Shown here: piece after piece, positions 15,461 through 23,916 of the stretch | Layout of the letters: the number at the start of each line of letters is the position of its first letter | How positions within the stretch are numbered: position 1 is the first letter of the stretch | Assembly (NCBI GenBank): GCA_002499195.1 | Contig: DAKS01000029.1 | Location: forward strand, 894-30,066 | From: Euryarchaeota archaeon UBA443 | Lineage (GTDB): Archaea; Thermoplasmatota; Poseidoniia; Poseidoniales; Poseidoniaceae | Reading direction: 5' to 3' | DNA length: 29,173 nucleotides | Translations under genes and position numbers: made by a program | The notes under the pieces: model-generated | What the model was told of the DNA's origin: nothing | The model's database searches: none | What the model saw: the letters and a program-made list of their open reading frames with translations, nothing else

Positions 15461-16605
15461 GTTCTCACCCGCTGATACACTTCAAGCAAATCGTCGACGA
15501 CGTTCGACCATAGGTAGGGTTTCGAAGCCTTGCGACCGTTTTCTGACCACGTTGAACATTGAACATCATCCGATCCAAGTAACGTTTCGATGGCATGAAC
15601 GAGTTCGGTAGCATCGCCCGGAGAAACCGATAGTCCTGCATTTGGTTCTGTAACCAAACGCCCCAAGTCATTAACATCGGACATGACTACAGGCGCTCCA
15701 GCATGCATGGCTTCGAGTAGGACCGTCGGTAGTCCTTCGAATCGTGATGGAATCAATACTCCTTTGGCTTGTTCAAACAGCCAACGTTTCTCACAATCTT
15801 CTACGCGTCCTAACTTTACGATAGAATCAGGATATGTCGATGAAGCAATTCGTTCATTCAACCATTGATTCAATTCTCCGCTACCAGCGATAGCGAGTCG
15901 TGCTTCCGGCTCGCCTTGTTGGCAGAGTGAATCCCAGGCATCCATCAAAACATCAAGGCCCTTTTGTTCGCTTAGTCGACCAACGAAAACGAGGAGGGGG
16001 TGCTCTTCAACATTCGATGGGAGTGTGGAAGGGCGTGAAGCATCTTCAGCAACAGGCTCAAATCCATTAGGCAAAACATCGATCGCTTTGCCAACGCCCC
16101 TGCCTTTGAGATGGTTCGCATAATATGGCGTCAATGCAATACGAGCGCTCGATGATTGAAGCGTTCGACGTCCTTGAAGAGCCCAACGTATTCGCTTCAC
16201 AATCTTTCCAGTTAGACTGGTTTTGATGTAATCGTTGTGAAACGTAGTCACCACTGGAATCTTTTCTTTTCTTGCTCGCTTTAACGATCGTCGAATCAGT
16301 ATCGGTAATGTGTCATGAAGGTGGACGATATCGAAATTCATATCGAGATTTTTGATTGAAACAACAGGATCGATACCACCGAGAATTCGCTTTGGCGGTA
16401 ATCGAATCACTTCCACGCCATCGCGGATGAAACGCTTCTCTTCGTGTTCTGGAATATCTGCGCACCAAACGGTGGCTTTGTGTCCACGCGCAACCAATTG
16501 TCGAGCAATGTGTTCAACGTGCTGGTTGCCCCCGCCAATGTGAGGCCAATACCAGACATGGACGAGAAGAACGCTCAGAGGCGCATCCACATCTGAAGGT
16601 TCCAT
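15457..16605 (-). CDS. GT4-type glycosyltransferase
   Basis: A 382-residue GT-B glycosyltransferase. The N-terminal domain has PHIGGGNQHVEHIARQLVAR (21-40), where the Gly-rich loop contacts the donor phosphate, plus DIVHLHDTLP and VVTTFHNDY. The C-terminal domain has VFVGRLSEQKGLDVLMDAW (206-224) and PSRFEGLPTVLLEAM with the E-x7-E pair E290 and E298. It is the first gene of a coupled two-gene unit; the pair may act in sequence on one glycan, for example in archaeal N-glycosylation or exopolysaccharide synthesis, but no oligosaccharyltransferase or flippase adjoins to prove it. Confidence 0.9.
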   Translation of the reverse strand: MEPSDVDAPLSVLLVHVWYWPHIGGGNQHVEHIARQLVARGHKATVWCADIPEHEEKRFIRDGVEVIRLPPKRILGGIDPVVSIKNLDMNFDIVHLHDTLPILIRRSLKRARKEKIPVVTTFHNDYIKTSLTGKIVKRIRWALQGRRTLQSSSARIALTPYYANHLKGRGVGKAIDVLPNGFEPVAEDASRPSTLPSNVEEHPLLVFVGRLSEQKGLDVLMDAWDSLCQQGEPEARLAIAGSGELNQWLNERIASSTYPDSIVKLGRVEDCEKRWLFEQAKGVLIPSRFEGLPTVLLEAMHAGAPVVMSDVNDLGRLVTEPNAGLSVSPGDATELVHAIETLLGSDDVQCSTWSENGRKASKPYLWSNVVDDLLEVYQRVRT

Positions 16606-16653
16606 GATGCGAATGGCTCGTCTTTGCTACATTAGCCATTCCCTATTCTGTCA

Positions 16654-16660
16654 ATATAAG
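16654..16660 (+). promoter_or_regulatory. possible TATA box upstream of the lipoprotein gene
   Basis: ATATAAG occurs about 60 bases before the ATG at 16719, within the 113-bp divergent gap between the glycosyltransferase pair and the lipoprotein gene. The position would give a leader of about 35 bases. Weak visual call; the rest of the gap shows no other feature. Confidence 0.25.
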
Positions 16661-16718
16661 GTGCAAAGAATGCATGTGAATCGGAGTTTTCAAGTCATAT
16701 CGAGCATCGTTCTTCACC

Positions 16719-17831
16719 ATGCGAACTCTGACTACGCTGATTGTGGTCGGACTCTTTCTCTTGCCCGGATGCACATATTTCGAAGGAGATGAAGGCATAG
16801 AGGAGGATATTGTCATCGATGTTATCCGTGGATGTACAGATGAAAACGCAGAGAATTACAATCAAAGCGCTGAAGAAGATGACGGCTCATGCGCCTATCC
16901 AGAACCCGACCCAATCTTTGGATGTACAGATCCGGATGCAACCAATTACGATGAGACTGCAACCGATGATGATGGTAGCTGCGAATATATGGAAACAATT
17001 CCTTGCAATGGGATGGTGATACTTTGCCATCGCCCTTACGACCATGTAACATTCCCAGAAACACACAATGCATTTTCGACACATGAAGACAATATCTTCT
17101 ATCCTGCAAGCAATCATCGAACAGGTTTCCAAGCACAATGGAATGCAGGAATGCGCGCCTTCATGCTCGATACGCACTATCTGAACGATGTGGATCAGAG
17201 CGCATCGAATGTGCGTTTTTGTCATGGTGATTCAAGTCGTGGCTTCAGCCCCTGCACTTACGGTAATGTCGACCCATGGGTTTGGTTAGGAAAACTTGAA
17301 TCTGAAATGCAATCGGAAGAGCGAGATATTGTCACATTGTTGATTGAAAATCATGTCGAAGCAGACCACCTCAAAGCATTGCTGGACGATGTTGGTCTAA
17401 GTGATATGATGTACATTCATGAACTAAATTCCGAGTGGCCAACGCTGATTGAACTCATCAACATGGACAAGCGATTGGTCGTGTTTTGGGAACAATCTGG
17501 CGATAATTCCCATCCTTATTTTCACGATTTTTTGACCTTTGGCTGGACTACGAATTATGCTGATGATAGTACCTCTTCGATGGATTGCAATCCATTACGT
17601 GGTGATGATTCACAACCTGTCTATCACATGAACAATTGGCTGAAGAACCAAGCAGGACTTTCAGATCCAACCCGTTCAGCCGAAGCTAATGATGTCGATT
17701 TCATGGTTGAACGCGCAGAAGAGTGTATCGAAGATCATGGAAAGCGACCGACCTTTATTGCCGTCGATTGGTGGGAAGACGGCGATGTTGTCGAAGCAGC
17801 ACGCTTGGTTAATCTCATTGAGGTTGCATGA
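16719..17831 (+). CDS. secreted lipoprotein with two GCTD/DDGSC repeats and a PI-PLC-like phosphodiesterase domain
   Basis: A 370-residue exported protein. The N-terminal hydrophobic segment ends in the lipobox LLPGC with C18 as the lipid-attachment residue. Two 23-residue Cys repeats follow, residues 38-60 and 68-90, each with GCTD, an NY pair and DDGSC plus a final Tyr. From about residue 95 the protein resembles the catalytic domain of plant- and bacterial-type PI-PLC X-domain proteins: TFPETHNAFST with H116, GMRAFMLDTHY with H153, VRFCHG with H169, and later IVTLLIENHVE and RPTFIAVDWWE. It may cleave a phosphodiester head group, with substrate unknown. It stands alone downstream of a 113-bp gap and overlaps the convergent CoA-transferase gene by 17 bp. 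Confidence 0.82.
   Translation: MRTLTTLIVVGLFLLPGCTYFEGDEGIEEDIVIDVIRGCTDENAENYNQSAEEDDGSCAYPEPDPIFGCTDPDATNYDETATDDDGSCEYMETIPCNGMVILCHRPYDHVTFPETHNAFSTHEDNIFYPASNHRTGFQAQWNAGMRAFMLDTHYLNDVDQSASNVRFCHGDSSRGFSPCTYGNVDPWVWLGKLESEMQSEERDIVTLLIENHVEADHLKALLDDVGLSDMMYIHELNSEWPTLIELINMDKRLVVFWEQSGDNSHPYFHDFLTFGWTTNYADDSTSSMDCNPLRGDDSQPVYHMNNWLKNQAGLSDPTRSAEANDVDFMVERAEECIEDHGKRPTFIAVDWWEDGDVVEAARLVNLIEVA
16830..16988 (+). repeat. two-copy 90-bp-period repeat encoding GCTD...DDGSC units
   Basis: The 12-mer GGATGTACAGAT recurs exactly at 16830 and 16920, 90 bp apart, marking the starts of two coding units that end at 16898 and 16988. The encoded units share Gly-Cys-Thr-Asp, Asn-Tyr and Asp-Asp-Gly-Ser-Cys in register, with a short spacer after each. 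The identical DNA at the start suggests a tandem duplication or constrained repeat. Confidence 0.75.
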
Positions 17832-18849
17832 ATCGAAGAGGACTTGCGAGTGTTGTAACGCCGTTCTCATCAAGTAAAGTGCCTCGAGCAACGCTCTGAA
17901 CATCCTCAAGTGCTTCAGAAATCGTGTTGATTGGAGCGCATGGAATGCCTTGCAGAAGTTGCTCTAATTCGGCTCGAGTGTGCGGCGCGACCCATGTTTG
18001 AATCTGTGATTCAATTTCTTTCCTGTTCTCGATTCGCCCTTCATTTGAACGCCATTCTTCCACATCGGAGATGCCAGAAACGGTACAGAACTTGGACCAT
18101 TGTGTATCGGAACCCACTGCGACAACGAACCATCCATCTTTTGCTTCAAAGGCACGATAAGGGACGAGATTTGGGTGAGCAGAACCCATTCGAGAAGGAT
18201 CAACGCCGCTAGCGAGAACGTTCTGTGCTTGATTTGCAAGTGATGCTACGGCACAATCCCAAAGACTGACATCGATGTGTCGAATGGTTCCTGTTCGTTC
18301 ACGGTCGAGAAGAGCTGCAAGGATTGCATTTCCAGCATACAATCCGGTGATGATGTCGATCCAAGCCACGCCGACCTTGACCGGTTGGCCATCGGCTTCA
18401 CCAGTAATACTCATGATTCCGCTTCGTGCTTGAAGTGCGAGATCATAACCCGGCTCGTCTCGACGAGGTCCTGTAGCCCCATATCCTGAGATGGAACAAA
18501 TGATGGTGTCTTTTGGTAAATCGCCAATAAGTCGTTCAAGCGTACCTGGCTTGAAGTTCTCAATGATGACATCGGCCCATTCTATCAATTCCATAAGTTG
18601 CTCTTTCTCATCTTTCAAGTTCAATTGAAGAATGGACTTTCCACGATTGCAACACAGGAAATATGCTGCGACCCTCTCACCATCAAAATCTGTGGTAAAA
18701 GGTGGACCCCAGCCACGTGTATCATCGCCCCATGGAGCCTCAATTTTGGTAACATTCGCACCTAGATCGGATAACATTTGAGCCGTGTAAGGGCCAGCTA
18801 AGATTCGGGACAAGTCGAGAACGTTGATTCCATCCAAGATTCCGCTCAT
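17815..18849 (-). CDS. CaiB/BaiF family (class III) CoA-transferase, short C-terminus
   Basis: A 344-residue member of the class III CoA-transferases, which move CoA between carboxylic acids. Family motifs: LDGINVLDLSRILAGPYTAQ (5-24), IEAPWGDDTRGW (36-47), FLCCNRGKSILQLNLK (64-79), VIIENFKPGTLERLI (94-108) and EPGYDLALQARSG with the catalytic Asp D136. The protein stops at SPLRFMQPQ; relatives usually continue about 30 residues to an LGEHT-like segment, which is absent here. The substrate is unknown. Two upstream Met codons exist; the ATG at 18847-18849 has GGAGGGG just before it. It is divergent from the membrane protein at 18902 and overlaps the lipoprotein gene tail-to-tail. Confidence 0.9.
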   Translation of the reverse strand: MSGILDGINVLDLSRILAGPYTAQMLSDLGANVTKIEAPWGDDTRGWGPPFTTDFDGERVAAYFLCCNRGKSILQLNLKDEKEQLMELIEWADVIIENFKPGTLERLIGDLPKDTIICSISGYGATGPRRDEPGYDLALQARSGIMSITGEADGQPVKVGVAWIDIITGLYAGNAILAALLDRERTGTIRHIDVSLWDCAVASLANQAQNVLASGVDPSRMGSAHPNLVPYRAFEAKDGWFVVAVGSDTQWSKFCTVSGISDVEEWRSNEGRIENRKEIESQIQTWVAPHTRAELEQLLQGIPCAPINTISEALEDVQSVARGTLLDENGVTTLASPLRFMQPQ

Positions 18850-18901
18850 GACCCCTCCAGACATCCGAAAGAGTTGAACCCAACCCTCCTGCTTTGTGGC
18901 C

Positions 18902-20401
18902 ATGAGCGAGGAGAAATCCAACCACAATCGCCTGTGGTGGGGCTTGCTCATATTCGGGCTTCTCCTTCATCTGTCCTCGATTTCATCGAGCGATTATGGA
19001 CTTGATACACATCTTCATCTTGCAGCGATTGAATCGAACGAAGACGGTACACCGAATCTGGAATGGGGCGATGTTCGCCCTGAAGATCCCCTTGCAAGCA
19101 ACCCGGATGATTTACAGATACTCGAGCGCGGTTGGTGGCAAATCTTGGAATTGTACCCTTCTTGGCTCCTTCCCTTTGCAGCATTTTTACCGATGCTTGC
19201 ATTGATTGGACTTCTCTTAATCATGACGAAAGGGCGTCCACATTTGGCGGCTCTTGTTGCGATTCATCCATCACTGATTTTTGCTACTGGACGTCTCTAT
19301 CCCGAATCGACTGTAGCCCTCGCAGTCGCTGGAATTATTCTTGCATCGCTGCACTTGTTTGAACGGAAAGGATGGGCGCTTCTTCAATGGGTTCTGCTCG
19401 CTGTTGCAAGCATCCATTTGCTTGTACTCGTCAAAGGACTATCGTCTATGATTGGATGGTATTTAATCGCTGCATTATTGGCATGGATTGGATTAGATCG
19501 ATTGGTTCCGAAATTCCAAGAATATTCACGAAATCCGATGATGGGGCTATCCATCTCAATCCCGATTGTTTTGATTGCAATGATAGCTGCTTCATTTACG
19601 GCAGGAGGGTCGTTAGCAACGATTCAAACCCACCCGATAGAGTGGTTATTCTCTCTATTCATAGCCTTGATCGATGGATTTGGCCTCTACTTGTTGGTTG
19701 GAATATGCTGTTGGCCATTCTTGTCCGACCTGATCACTGACCTGAAGAAATCAAATGAGAATGGACATGTTTTCCTCTTCATCTTCGTTGCTTCTGGAAC
19801 GCTCCTAATGTCGATGTGGATTGCTTCGCTTTGGGTGTTTGAAGCAAATCGCTGGGATCTTCCATTGTGGGAGAATATGATTTTGATGGGCAATAATGGG
19901 AGATACATCACAGCCCTAATCTTCCCATTTTTGCTCCTTATTCACCGAAGTTCGAAAGGCAAATTCACATCGATTGGTAAGCCGCTAATGCTGGCTTTAC
20001 TCATCGTACTACCACTCTCGATGCTTGCAGGAATGCATGGTCAAACGATGTGGACCGACGATGCTGCACGCTCGTTCTCAGATGAAATCGATGTGGGGGA
20101 GGATTTCCTCTACATCGATGATGAAGCCCTTGCAATGCATTGGTTGTACACATTCCGTCTTGAGGTTGATTCGGAAGGAGATCATGAGATCACAGGCCAT
20201 TGGCGAGCACCCGATAGCAATTGGGAGATTGAGTTGGAGGGACAGGCTATACAGAATCGTGGCGATTTGAGTGATGTTCACTACCTTGTTATTGCTCCAA
20301 ACATCGATGTCGATGTACCAAATGGGTGGGAAAAGATGGCATCAGGAGAGGCTCCATTCCTCAATGGTGGAGGCGAATGGATGGTCTATCGAGCAGTGTG
20401 A
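18902..20401 (+). CDS. polytopic membrane protein, GT-C glycosyltransferase-like
   Basis: A 499-residue protein with about ten hydrophobic segments, the first at residues about 13-29, and a soluble C-terminal part from about residue 385. After the first helix comes SSSDYGLDTHLHLAAIE, an exposed loop with an acidic-x-acidic-like pattern (D-x-H) resembling the catalytic loop of GT-C enzymes; LPLWENMILMGNNGRYITAL is a second loop before a helix. I take it as possibly GT-C-like but would not assign a sugar. A GTG two codons upstream is possible. The next gene, AceE, begins 55 bp beyond its stop; no functional link is evident. Confidence 0.65.
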   Translation: MSEEKSNHNRLWWGLLIFGLLLHLSSISSSDYGLDTHLHLAAIESNEDGTPNLEWGDVRPEDPLASNPDDLQILERGWWQILELYPSWLLPFAAFLPMLALIGLLLIMTKGRPHLAALVAIHPSLIFATGRLYPESTVALAVAGIILASLHLFERKGWALLQWVLLAVASIHLLVLVKGLSSMIGWYLIAALLAWIGLDRLVPKFQEYSRNPMMGLSISIPIVLIAMIAASFTAGGSLATIQTHPIEWLFSLFIALIDGFGLYLLVGICCWPFLSDLITDLKKSNENGHVFLFIFVASGTLLMSMWIASLWVFEANRWDLPLWENMILMGNNGRYITALIFPFLLLIHRSSKGKFTSIGKPLMLALLIVLPLSMLAGMHGQTMWTDDAARSFSDEIDVGEDFLYIDDEALAMHWLYTFRLEVDSEGDHEITGHWRAPDSNWEIELEGQAIQNRGDLSDVHYLVIAPNIDVDVPNGWEKMASGEAPFLNGGGEWMVYRAV

Positions 20402-20444
20402 TTATAGCGAGGGGTTCAAGACATGCGTACTCGAGGGTTGTAAC

Positions 20445-20459
20445 GGAGGGACCAAGGTG
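20445..20459 (+). promoter_or_regulatory. Shine-Dalgarno and GTG start deciding the AceE N-terminus
   Basis: GGAGGG at 20445-20450, a 6-base spacer, then GTG at 20457-20459. The reading frame is open further upstream, to ATGs at 20271 and 20364 inside the preceding gene, but only this GTG has a well-placed SD and gives a protein of the AceE family length. Confidence 0.75.
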
Positions 20460-23132
20460 CGACGTGCCGGCGCTCACAACTCTTTACCTGACGAGGACCC
20501 CGTTCAAACCCATGAATGGGAGATTTCGGTCAAGGAAGTTGTCGAACAACAAGGGGCTCAACGCGCTGAACGTTTGCTTCACAGTGCAATTGCAACAGGT
20601 GCTGAAGCGGGTATTGATATCGATACGACGACAACACCGTATCTCAACACCATCGCTCCAGACATGCAGGGTTCTTACCCAGGCGATCTTGAGATGGAAA
20701 AGCGACTCCATACTATCAACCGCTGGAATGCAATGATGATGGTAACTCGAGCCAACAAATATGTCGATGGAATTGGCGGCCACATCTCGACCTATGCATC
20801 AGCATCCCATCTATGGGAAGTTGGTTTGAACCATTTTTATCGAGGAAAGGATGGAGAAGGCTGGGGCGATCACGTCTATTGGCAAGGCCATGCATCTCCT
20901 GGAATCTATGCTCGCGCTTGGCTTGAAGGTCGATTGAGCGATGATAACATTACCAATTTCCGTCAAGAGGTAGGTGGCGAGGGCCTCTCCTCCTATCCGC
21001 ACCCAAGATTGATGCCTAACTTCTGGGAATACCCGAGCGTCTCAATGGGTCTTGGAGCAATGACAGCCATTCATCAAGCCCGATTCAATCGCTATCTGCA
21101 TCATCGTGGCCTAGCCGATACAACGCTTTCTCGAGTATGGTATACGATGGGCGATGGCGAATCCGATGAACCCGAATCTCTTTCAGAATTGGCCTTTGCA
21201 GCACGTGAAGGATTGGACAATATTGTCATGATCATAAATTGTAATCTTCAACGGTTGGATGGGCCGGTTCGCGGCAATTCAAAAATCGTTCAAGAACTGG
21301 AAGGACGGTTTCGAGGTGCAGGTTGGAACGTGATCAAAGTCCTCTGGGGATCGTCATGGGATACTTTGTTTGCTAAGGATACGAGTGGTACGCTGGCCAA
21401 GCGACTTGCAGATCTTGTTGATGGTGATGAGCAACGCTTGTTTACAGCTGAAGGGGCTGTTATTCGAAAGGAATTATTTGCAGGTAAGGAATTAACAGCG
21501 ATGGTTGCTGATTATTCGGATGAAGAACTTGAAGCACTGACCGAAGACGTTGGAGGCCACGACTTCCTCAAGATTCATGCCGCATACGCTACAGCCTGCG
21601 CCCATAAGGGAAGGCCGACGGTCATTCTTGCTCGTACCATCAAGGGTTATGGACTTGGGCCAGCCTTTGCAGGTCGAAATACAACTCATCAGCGCAAGAA
21701 AGCTGATGAGAATGATTTGCGATTGATCCGCGATGCTATGGGGCTTGATTTCACAGATGAGGACTTGGAAAAACTCCCATTCATTCATCCAAAAGATGTT
21801 CCTGAAGTCGTTGCCTATGCAAAGAAGCGACGAACTGCAATGATGGGCCCTATGCCGGAACGTCGAGTTCCAGAAATCGATCTTACACTTCCAGAAGATT
21901 CGGTCTATGCGGATTTTGATGAAGGGACAAAGGGTAGTTCACAGGTTTCGACAACCATGGCATTCGTTCGTTTAATGCGCGGATTGATGAAGACCAAGCA
22001 ATTTGGAGAGCGTGTTGTTCCACTAATTCCTGATGAGGCCCGTACCTTTGGAATGGATCCCCTATTTGCTGAATTTGGAATATATCATCCCGAAGGCCAA
22101 CTGTATAAACCGGTCGACCACAAGGTATTGATGAAGTATAAGGAATCTGCAAAAGGGCAGATTCTTGAGGAAGGAATAAACGAGGCAGGGGCACTTTCTT
22201 CGTTTATTGCGGCTGCAACATCTTATGCGACTCAAGGTTCGCCAACGATTCCATTCTACATCTTCTACTCCATGTTTGGATTCCAACGTGTTGCAGATCT
22301 AATTTGGTCTGCAGCGGATTCGAGAGCTCGAGGTTTCCTAATCGGAGCAACATCAGGACGTACTACACTCAATGGGGAAGGATTGCAACATCAAGATGGT
22401 CATTCCCTACTAATGGCACATTCCAATCCAGCGGTTCGCGCTTATGATCCAGCCTTTGCGTTCGAATTATCAACAATCATCAAGCAAGGAATTGTTGAGA
22501 TGTGTGAGCAAGATAGCGATGTTATGTATTATCTCGCGGTTTACAACGAGAATTATCCAATGCCTGCAAAACCAAAGGATTGCGAGGAAGGCATTCTCAA
22601 AGGATTGTACAAACTTCGAGATGCTCCAGCGGGCGATGGTCCAATGGTTCGATTGATTGGATCGGGTCCGATTATGCTTCAAGTGTTAGATGCAGTTGAG
22701 AAATTGGAAACCTTTGGAGTACGTTCCGAAATATGGTCTGCAACTTCCTATGGAGAACTTCGTCGAGAAGGAATGGATGTTTCTCGATGGAATCGCCTAA
22801 ATCCTGGTGAATCGATGAAATCCTCATGGGTTGAACAACAATTCGGAGAAGATACGTCGCCGATAGTCGCAGTATCGGATAACGTTGCAGCGGTTCCAGA
22901 AATGATTCGAGAGTGGGTGAATGCACCATACACAGTTCTTGGTACCGATGGATTCGGTCGTTCCGACACCCGTCCTGCCCTGCGCCGCTTCTTCGAAATT
23001 GATGGTGAAGCAGTTGCACTTGCAGCACTTTCATCTCTCGTCCGAGAGGGTCAATTGAAGGCATCCGTGTATGGTGACGCTATGGCTTCGTTCGGCGTAT
23101 CTACTGAGCGAACAGACATCACAAGCCTTTGA
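20457..23132 (+). CDS. aceE: pyruvate dehydrogenase E1 component, homodimeric bacterial AceE type
   Basis: An 891-residue thiamine-diphosphate enzyme, nearly the same length as E. coli AceE, that decarboxylates pyruvate and passes the acetyl unit to lipoyl-E2. Family blocks are continuous: NRWNAMMMVTRANK, GGHISTYASASHLWEVGLNH, HASPGIYARAWLEGRL, GLSSYPHPRLMPNFWEYPSV, the ThDP motif MGDGESDEPES ending near INCNLQRLDGPV, DEARTFGMDPLFAEFGIY, KGQILEEGINEAG, IPFYIFYSMFGFQRVADLIW, GRTTLNGEGLQHQDGHS and VLGTDGFGRSD. This single-chain E1 is typical of proteobacteria and actinobacteria; archaea normally use ferredoxin oxidoreductase or, at times, alpha/beta E1. No E2 or E3 gene is in the window. It overlaps the convergent deacetylase by 14 bp. 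Confidence 0.95.
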   Translation: MRRAGAHNSLPDEDPVQTHEWEISVKEVVEQQGAQRAERLLHSAIATGAEAGIDIDTTTTPYLNTIAPDMQGSYPGDLEMEKRLHTINRWNAMMMVTRANKYVDGIGGHISTYASASHLWEVGLNHFYRGKDGEGWGDHVYWQGHASPGIYARAWLEGRLSDDNITNFRQEVGGEGLSSYPHPRLMPNFWEYPSVSMGLGAMTAIHQARFNRYLHHRGLADTTLSRVWYTMGDGESDEPESLSELAFAAREGLDNIVMIINCNLQRLDGPVRGNSKIVQELEGRFRGAGWNVIKVLWGSSWDTLFAKDTSGTLAKRLADLVDGDEQRLFTAEGAVIRKELFAGKELTAMVADYSDEELEALTEDVGGHDFLKIHAAYATACAHKGRPTVILARTIKGYGLGPAFAGRNTTHQRKKADENDLRLIRDAMGLDFTDEDLEKLPFIHPKDVPEVVAYAKKRRTAMMGPMPERRVPEIDLTLPEDSVYADFDEGTKGSSQVSTTMAFVRLMRGLMKTKQFGERVVPLIPDEARTFGMDPLFAEFGIYHPEGQLYKPVDHKVLMKYKESAKGQILEEGINEAGALSSFIAAATSYATQGSPTIPFYIFYSMFGFQRVADLIWSAADSRARGFLIGATSGRTTLNGEGLQHQDGHSLLMAHSNPAVRAYDPAFAFELSTIIKQGIVEMCEQDSDVMYYLAVYNENYPMPAKPKDCEEGILKGLYKLRDAPAGDGPMVRLIGSGPIMLQVLDAVEKLETFGVRSEIWSATSYGELRREGMDVSRWNRLNPGESMKSSWVEQQFGEDTSPIVAVSDNVAAVPEMIREWVNAPYTVLGTDGFGRSDTRPALRRFFEIDGEAVALAALSSLVREGQLKASVYGDAMASFGVSTERTDITSL

Positions 23133-23916
23133 TCGGCGGAATCCAAGCACCATCGTTTCGAGCATGGTCGAGGATATGCCAATAAATCGTGTCCAAATCA
23201 ATATCAGGATTTTCAACCGAGTTAATTTCAGAAATACCTAGTGGCTTTGCAAGCCGCTTCCAAGCTCCTTTTGCATTCCATCGCAATCCAATGATATGTT
23301 GAGCAGGGCCACACGTAGGTAGGGAAAAGCGCGTCTTCCATGGCCGCTCAATCAGGTTGCTTTTTTTAGCAGTTGAATGAACCGTTTTCCAAGAATCGTT
23401 CTTTCCATACTTCTTATTGACGAGCCAAGATGGATTGATCGACGAGTCGAGTACGAAATTCTGTTCGATCAATACTGGAATCATCCAAGAAGCAATGTAA
23501 CCTGCTGGGGCACGAAACCAGTGCTTGAAGTATTGAGGGAAATGATGTTCCAAGATTGAAACAGATTTGGCCAAATCCTGAGAGAATTCTTCCGAATCCT
23601 CTGGCCAAGCCGACCAACTACGATGATGCAAACCATGGCATCCGATACTGATTCGCTCACCAAAATCAGCACAAAGTTCTGTTATCAATTGTACGAATTC
23701 ATCGGATTCGCACTGATCTGCAATAATGAACAATGTGACTGGTAAATCGTGCGTATCCATCCAAGCTACGAACCCTTTCATTCCTAATTTGAATCGCTCT
23801 GAAAGATTCGGTAATGTAAGGTCAGGATTTGAACGAGTTGGATGACCTTGATTTGATGGAACATGACGAATATCGTCGGTATCGACGGTCAACCAAGTCC
23901 TTCGCACGCCCTTCAC
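23119..23916 (-). CDS. polysaccharide deacetylase (NodB/CE4-like)
   Basis: A 265-residue member of the polysaccharide deacetylase superfamily, which removes N- or O-acetyl groups from glycans. Visible motifs are the N-terminal acidic strand TWLTVDTDDIRHV (7-19) with candidate base D14, the metal-binding H-x3-H in IGCHGLHHRS (H94 and H98), and WFRAPAGYIASW with R135. No signal peptide is seen, so a cytoplasmic precursor substrate is possible. The start is a GTG at 23914-23916 whose GTGA overlaps the stop of the acetyltransferase gene, indicating coupling. An acetyltransferase followed by a deacetylase in one operon suggests handling of an amino sugar or peptide amine, but that is only context. 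Confidence 0.85.
   Translation of the reverse strand: MKGVRRTWLTVDTDDIRHVPSNQGHPTRSNPDLTLPNLSERFKLGMKGFVAWMDTHDLPVTLFIIADQCESDEFVQLITELCADFGERISIGCHGLHHRSWSAWPEDSEEFSQDLAKSVSILEHHFPQYFKHWFRAPAGYIASWMIPVLIEQNFVLDSSINPSWLVNKKYGKNDSWKTVHSTAKKSNLIERPWKTRFSLPTCGPAQHIIGLRWNAKGAWKRLAKPLGISEINSVENPDIDLDTIYWHILDHARNDGAWIPPIKGL

Noticed and set aside
20271..20456. 62-residue N-terminal extension of AceE starting inside the preceding gene
   Set aside because: The extension overlaps the membrane protein gene by 131 bp and lacks SD; the GTG at 20457 has GGAGGG and yields the usual AceE length.
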